Shown: positions 8,558 to 11,300 of the stretch, piece by piece | Position numbering within the stretch: the stretch's first letter is position 1 | Layout: each line of letters starts with the position of its first letter | Source: Christensenella sp. UBA1782 | GTDB lineage: Bacteria > Bacillota > Clostridia > Christensenellales > DTU072 | Length of the DNA: 11,300 nucleotides | Assembly (NCBI GenBank): GCA_002315475.1 | Contig: DCGI01000088.1 | Coordinates: 1 to 11,300, forward strand | Direction of reading: 5' to 3' | Position numbers and translations under genes: made by a program | Notes under the pieces: model-generated | Database searches by the model: none | The model's input: the letters and a program-made list of their open reading frames with translations, nothing else | What the model was told of the DNA's origin: nothing

Positions 8558-10786
8558 TTAGGTAAACAAAAACTTATCATCGGTATACCCAATCCACTCA
8601 TTCTCGTAAAAGACAGACAACTTGTACAGACAAAAAGAACGGGTGGTTTTTTGTAAGGAAAAATTGTTTTCCATATCAAAACATGAAGTCGTATGTTTGG
8701 TAATATCCTGTTCGATTAGCCGATATCGGTAGTCTTGCGGTGCATGGACGGAGAAAAGAAGGGCGGTACCCGAACGTTCTATACTCCATTCGATTTTATC
8801 CAAAGAAAAATAAGGAGAAACTTCGGAAGGGCATCGGGAGAGGGCGTAAGAAAAGCTTTCTCGGTACTTTTGCGGGGTAAAACGATGGGTTAAATAATTT
8901 TTTTGGTCGTTTTTTAAGGCAAAAGTATCGATTTCTGCCTTCGTTACCGAGAAAGGTTGCTTAAAAGAAGGTTCTTCGGGCGGAAAACTTTTCCATAAAT
9001 AGCTCGAAAGTAAGGTCGGATAACCGCTTCCCGACGTGTCGATAGCCGATTTTTCGGTATTCTTTAAGTCTCCGTACCAAACGCACAACGTATTTTTCGT
9101 GGAATAAGAGAGATTCCATGCGTCGGAATCGCCCGTACCCGTTTTAGCGGCAATTTCAAAAGGCAAATCCTTCATTTTCTTTGCCGTTCCTTCTTGTGTA
9201 GTATAGTGTAAAATGTCGGTAATCAGGTAAGAAGTGGTTTCGGAAAGGACTTGTTTAGGGGTTTCCTTGTGTTCATAGAGGACGTGTCCGACGGAATCGG
9301 TGATTTTTTTGATAAAAGAGAGGCTTTTGTGTCGTCCCTGCATGGCAAAAGTCATATAAGAAGCGGTGATTTCCGGTTGTGTTACGCCGTATTTCATGCC
9401 GCCGAGTGCCAATGAAGGATAAATATCGCTTCCATCGAAGGTTAAACCGCAGGAGGATGCGATTTTTTTGGAGAAATCTATTCCGTTTTCGAGAAGAAGT
9501 TTGACCGCAACGGTGTTGACGGACTGTGCAAGTGCCTCTTTGACGGTTACGTATCCATGAAAAACGTCGCCGTAATTGCGGGGAGAATAGCCGTTTACGT
9601 CGATTTTTTCATCCAAAAGCAGAGTGGATTGGGTAACGGAACCGTTTTCAAAGGCGGGAGCGTAAACCAAAGAAGGCTTTACGGTTGAGGCGGGACTTCG
9701 GCGTAAGGATAGTATATTTTGAGTAAAATTACCGTAAAACGCTTCGATTCCACCCGTTTGATTGTCGGCAAGAAGGGCGGAATAGTCGGCAATAGAACCG
9801 TAATCGTTCCGGGACTCGAACTTTCGAGAGGAGAAAGCTCGGTGTAAAACTTTCTGTTTTGGTTCGGAAAAGTAAGTCTCTATACGATAAGGGGAGCAAA
9901 TCAGCGATTTTTCCGAAAGATGTAGCAGTTCGGAAGCTTCTTTTAGCACGTTTTGTAAGTAAGGTTCGGTACTGTGATTCCTTTCGGGCGATACATAAGT
10001 ATAGGCGAGGGCGTCGGTATATGCCGATTCCGAAATATACTTTTGCTCTAAAAGTAGGGAAAGAACAAGCTTTTGACGCTCTTTTGCAAAAGAATTTCCT
10101 TCGCTTGGGGCGTATTTGGATGGATTTTTGACGATTCCCGCGATATAAGCGGCTTCCGGAACCTCTATTTCGGCGGGAGCTTTACCGAAATAGTGTCGAC
10201 AAGCACTGTCAATCCCGTATATGCCGTTGCCGAAATAGATGGCGTTGAGGTACATTTCCAAAATTTGTTCTTTGGAATAGTTTTTTTCTATCTCTCGGGC
10301 AAGGCGAAGTTCTTTGATTTTGCGTTTTACGGTGCGTTCACCCGTCAACTGCGTGTTTTTGGCAAGCTGTTGTGTAATAGTGGAACCGCCTTCTTTGATT
10401 TTTCCCGCTTGAAGATTATGCACGACGGCACCGGCAGTGCGATAATAATCAATGCCGTTGTGCCGAAAAAAACGTTTGTCTTCGAGCGCGACAAAGGCTT
10501 CTATCAGGGGAGAAGATATGTCCTCATAGTTTACGTATCGTCCGAAATTATTATAAATTGTCGTATTATTTGTATCAACGATTTGTATTTCCGCTTTTGG
10601 AGTAATAATGCTGGATTTGTCGAGGTTTTGCGAGAAATATATCAAAATAAAACCGAAAATAGGGACAAGTATTATAAAAAGCGTCATAAAATAGAATAAT
10701 ATTTTCATGTTTTTGCGTATTTTATATTTCGGTGAAGACGAACTCGACATGGGTATAGTATCATTCTTCCGCAAGGTTTTATTCAT
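8558..10786 (-). CDS. class A penicillin-binding protein (bifunctional glycosyltransferase/transpeptidase)
   Basis: The protein has 742 residues from the ATG at 10786. The frame is open upstream to 10930, but that part would lie over the start of miaB. A basic cytoplasmic tail (1-28) leads to one membrane helix (about 29-51), so the enzyme faces the outside of the membrane. The GT51 domain, which polymerises lipid II, shows EDKRFFRHNGID with catalytic E102, GGSTITQQLAKN at 133-144, then EMYLNAIYFGNGIYGI and PEAAYIAGIVKNPSKYAP. The transpeptidase, which cross-links peptides and is the beta-lactam target, has STVK (nucleophile S367, K370), SVN (S422, N424) and KTG (548-550), so both activities should be intact. 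From about residue 604 a tail of 139 residues with three cysteines matches no PASTA or other domain I recognise. The gene is convergent with thiI and divergent from miaB, so it is probably transcribed alone. The ribosome binding site is poor (GGGA, 13 bases upstream). The exact PBP subtype is not assigned. Confidence 0.95.
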   Translation of the reverse strand: MNKTLRKNDTIPMSSSSSPKYKIRKNMKILFYFMTLFIILVPIFGFILIYFSQNLDKSSIITPKAEIQIVDTNNTTIYNNFGRYVNYEDISSPLIEAFVALEDKRFFRHNGIDYYRTAGAVVHNLQAGKIKEGGSTITQQLAKNTQLTGERTVKRKIKELRLAREIEKNYSKEQILEMYLNAIYFGNGIYGIDSACRHYFGKAPAEIEVPEAAYIAGIVKNPSKYAPSEGNSFAKERQKLVLSLLLEQKYISESAYTDALAYTYVSPERNHSTEPYLQNVLKEASELLHLSEKSLICSPYRIETYFSEPKQKVLHRAFSSRKFESRNDYGSIADYSALLADNQTGGIEAFYGNFTQNILSLRRSPASTVKPSLVYAPAFENGSVTQSTLLLDEKIDVNGYSPRNYGDVFHGYVTVKEALAQSVNTVAVKLLLENGIDFSKKIASSCGLTFDGSDIYPSLALGGMKYGVTQPEITASYMTFAMQGRHKSLSFIKKITDSVGHVLYEHKETPKQVLSETTSYLITDILHYTTQEGTAKKMKDLPFEIAAKTGTGDSDAWNLSYSTKNTLCVWYGDLKNTEKSAIDTSGSGYPTLLSSYLWKSFPPEEPSFKQPFSVTKAEIDTFALKNDQKNYLTHRFTPQKYRESFSYALSRCPSEVSPYFSLDKIEWSIERSGTALLFSVHAPQDYRYRLIEQDITKHTTSCFDMENNFSLQKTTRSFCLYKLSVFYENEWIGYTDDKFLFT

Positions 10787-10790
10787 TCGC

Positions 10791-10819
10791 TTGCTTTTTT
10801 CCCGTTTTTTGTTTATTAT
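10791..10819 (+). promoter_or_regulatory. predicted promoter for miaB
   Basis: TTGCTT (10791-10796) and TATTAT (10814-10819) are separated by 17 bases. The -10 matches the sigma-70/SigA consensus at five of six positions; the -35 matches only at TTG. Transcription would begin about 7 bases after the -10, at or next to the A of the miaB ATG (10826). This is the only reasonable promoter position in the 39-base gap, because miaB cannot be read from the oppositely oriented upstream gene. It is a sequence prediction only. Confidence 0.5.
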
Positions 10820-10820
10820 A
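10815..10820 (-). promoter_or_regulatory. predicted -10 box for the penicillin-binding protein gene
   Basis: Read on the minus strand, 10820 to 10815 is a perfect TATAAT. The predicted start near 10808 would give a leader of about 22 bases before ATG 10786. No convincing -35 is found: the hexamers 16-18 bases upstream (TAATAA, GTAATA, TGTAAT) match the consensus poorly and lie in the miaB coding region. The box overlaps the + strand -10 of miaB almost completely. Confidence 0.45.
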
Positions 10821-10825
10821 TTAAC

Positions 10826-11300
10826 ATGAATAAATTTTATTACATTTTTACTTACGGATGTCAGATGAACGTCCACGAATCGGAAAAGATTGCGGGGATG
10901 CTCGTCGATATAGGTTACACCGCTTGTCAAACGCCGGAGGAAGCCGACGTAATCGTCTTAAATACCTGTTGTATTCGAGATACGGCGGAAAAGCACATTT
11001 TAGGCAATATAGGGGACTTAAAGCACTTAAAAAAGGAGAAACCTTCCTTAATCGTCGCCGTTGTGGGCTGTATGTCCCAGCAACAAGGGGCAAAAGAGTC
11101 GTTAAAATCAAAATTTCCCTTTATTTCTATTATTTTGGGAACGGATAATCTTGCCGAATTGCCTCGTGCCGTCCTTTCGGTATCCGATAAAGCGAGAAAA
11201 TTTATTGCCTGCGTACACGAAACGCCCGAAGCCGATTTGGACGACGTTTCGGTGTACCGCACGAGCGGAACCAACGCTTGGGTAAATATCATGTACGGTT
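10826..11300 (+). CDS. miaB: tRNA-2-methylthio-N6-dimethylallyladenosine synthase MiaB, N-terminal part (3' end outside window)
   Basis: The frame is open from ATG 10826 to the right edge (158 complete codons); a full MiaB has about 440-480 residues. MiaB is a radical-SAM methylthiotransferase that converts i6A37 to ms2i6A37 in tRNAs reading UNN codons. The visible part is the UPF0004 domain, which holds the auxiliary 4Fe-4S cluster. Its three cysteine ligands are C12 in FTYGCQMN, C48 in LNTCCIRDTAE and C82 in VVGCMSQQ. The last visible residues (WVNIMYG) lead directly to the expected radical-SAM CxxxCxxC motif just past the edge. C49 replaces the alanine common in the NTCAVRE motif. The next in-frame ATG (codon 14) lies inside the conserved CQMN motif, so 10826 must be the start, yet no ribosome binding site precedes it. 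The sister family MtaB is less likely, given the TYGCQMN and GCMxQ wording. Downstream neighbours are not visible. Confidence 0.93.
   Translation, partial: MNKFYYIFTYGCQMNVHESEKIAGMLVDIGYTACQTPEEADVIVLNTCCIRDTAEKHILGNIGDLKHLKKEKPSLIVAVVGCMSQQQGAKESLKSKFPFISIILGTDNLAELPRAVLSVSDKARKFIACVHETPEADLDDVSVYRTSGTNAWVNIMYG

Noticed and set aside
10073..10699. 208-residue open frame on the + strand
   Set aside because: It lies opposite the GT51 region of the penicillin-binding protein, which has every expected motif. The translated product shows no recognisable family.
10737..10750. Alternative start of the penicillin-binding protein at ATG 10750
   Set aside because: No ribosome binding site at proper spacing precedes it, and the predicted promoter gives a natural leader for ATG 10786. 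It cannot be fully excluded and would shorten only the cytoplasmic tail.
10787..10930. Upstream extension of the penicillin-binding protein by 48 residues
   Set aside because: It would run over the first 35 codons of miaB, covering the conserved CQMN motif. The basic tail plus membrane helix from 10786 is already a normal N-terminus for this family.

Overview
This window looks like an ordinary housekeeping stretch from a Bacillota (Firmicutes) genome, most likely an uncultured Clostridia-type lineage. Three things point that way: the gene order pheT / U32 protein / mutS2, a ThiI that lacks the rhodanese domain and sits beside its own cysteine desulfurase, and strong Shine-Dalgarno sites with tightly overlapping genes. 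Judged by eye, base composition is even across the window and moderately AT-rich. I see no insertion sequence, phage gene, CRISPR array, tRNA or rRNA.

Region 1 (1-8495, + strand) is one run of six co-directional genes. In order they are the 3' part of pheT, a U32-family protein (probably an RNA hydroxylase), mutS2, a small two-helix membrane protein of unknown function, a NifS/IscS-type cysteine desulfurase and thiI. Three junctions overlap (ATGA, 17 bases, ATGA), one has a 5-base gap and only pheT/U32 has a longer gap (76 bases). The six are probably co-transcribed and end at a hairpin near 8500-8526. Most of them concern translation: charging tRNA-Phe, hydroxylating RNA, clearing collided ribosomes and making 4-thiouridine in tRNA.

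Region 2 (8558-10786, - strand) is a complete class A penicillin-binding protein convergent with thiI. It has all glycosyltransferase and transpeptidase motifs and a C-terminal tail of about 139 residues that I do not recognise.

Region 3 (10826 to the right edge, + strand) is the start of miaB, which makes ms2i6A37 in tRNA. It diverges from the penicillin-binding protein across only 39 bases. That gap appears to hold back-to-back promoters sharing one nearly symmetric -10 box, and the predicted + strand transcript would start at or next to the miaB ATG, which suggests a leaderless mRNA.

I do not see a clearly new biological system. The points most worth a second look are the divergent promoter and leaderless miaB, the altered LDLR motif of the MutS2 Smr domain, the small membrane protein with a TTG start inside mutS2, the absence of zapA between pheT and the U32 gene, and the tail of the penicillin-binding protein.
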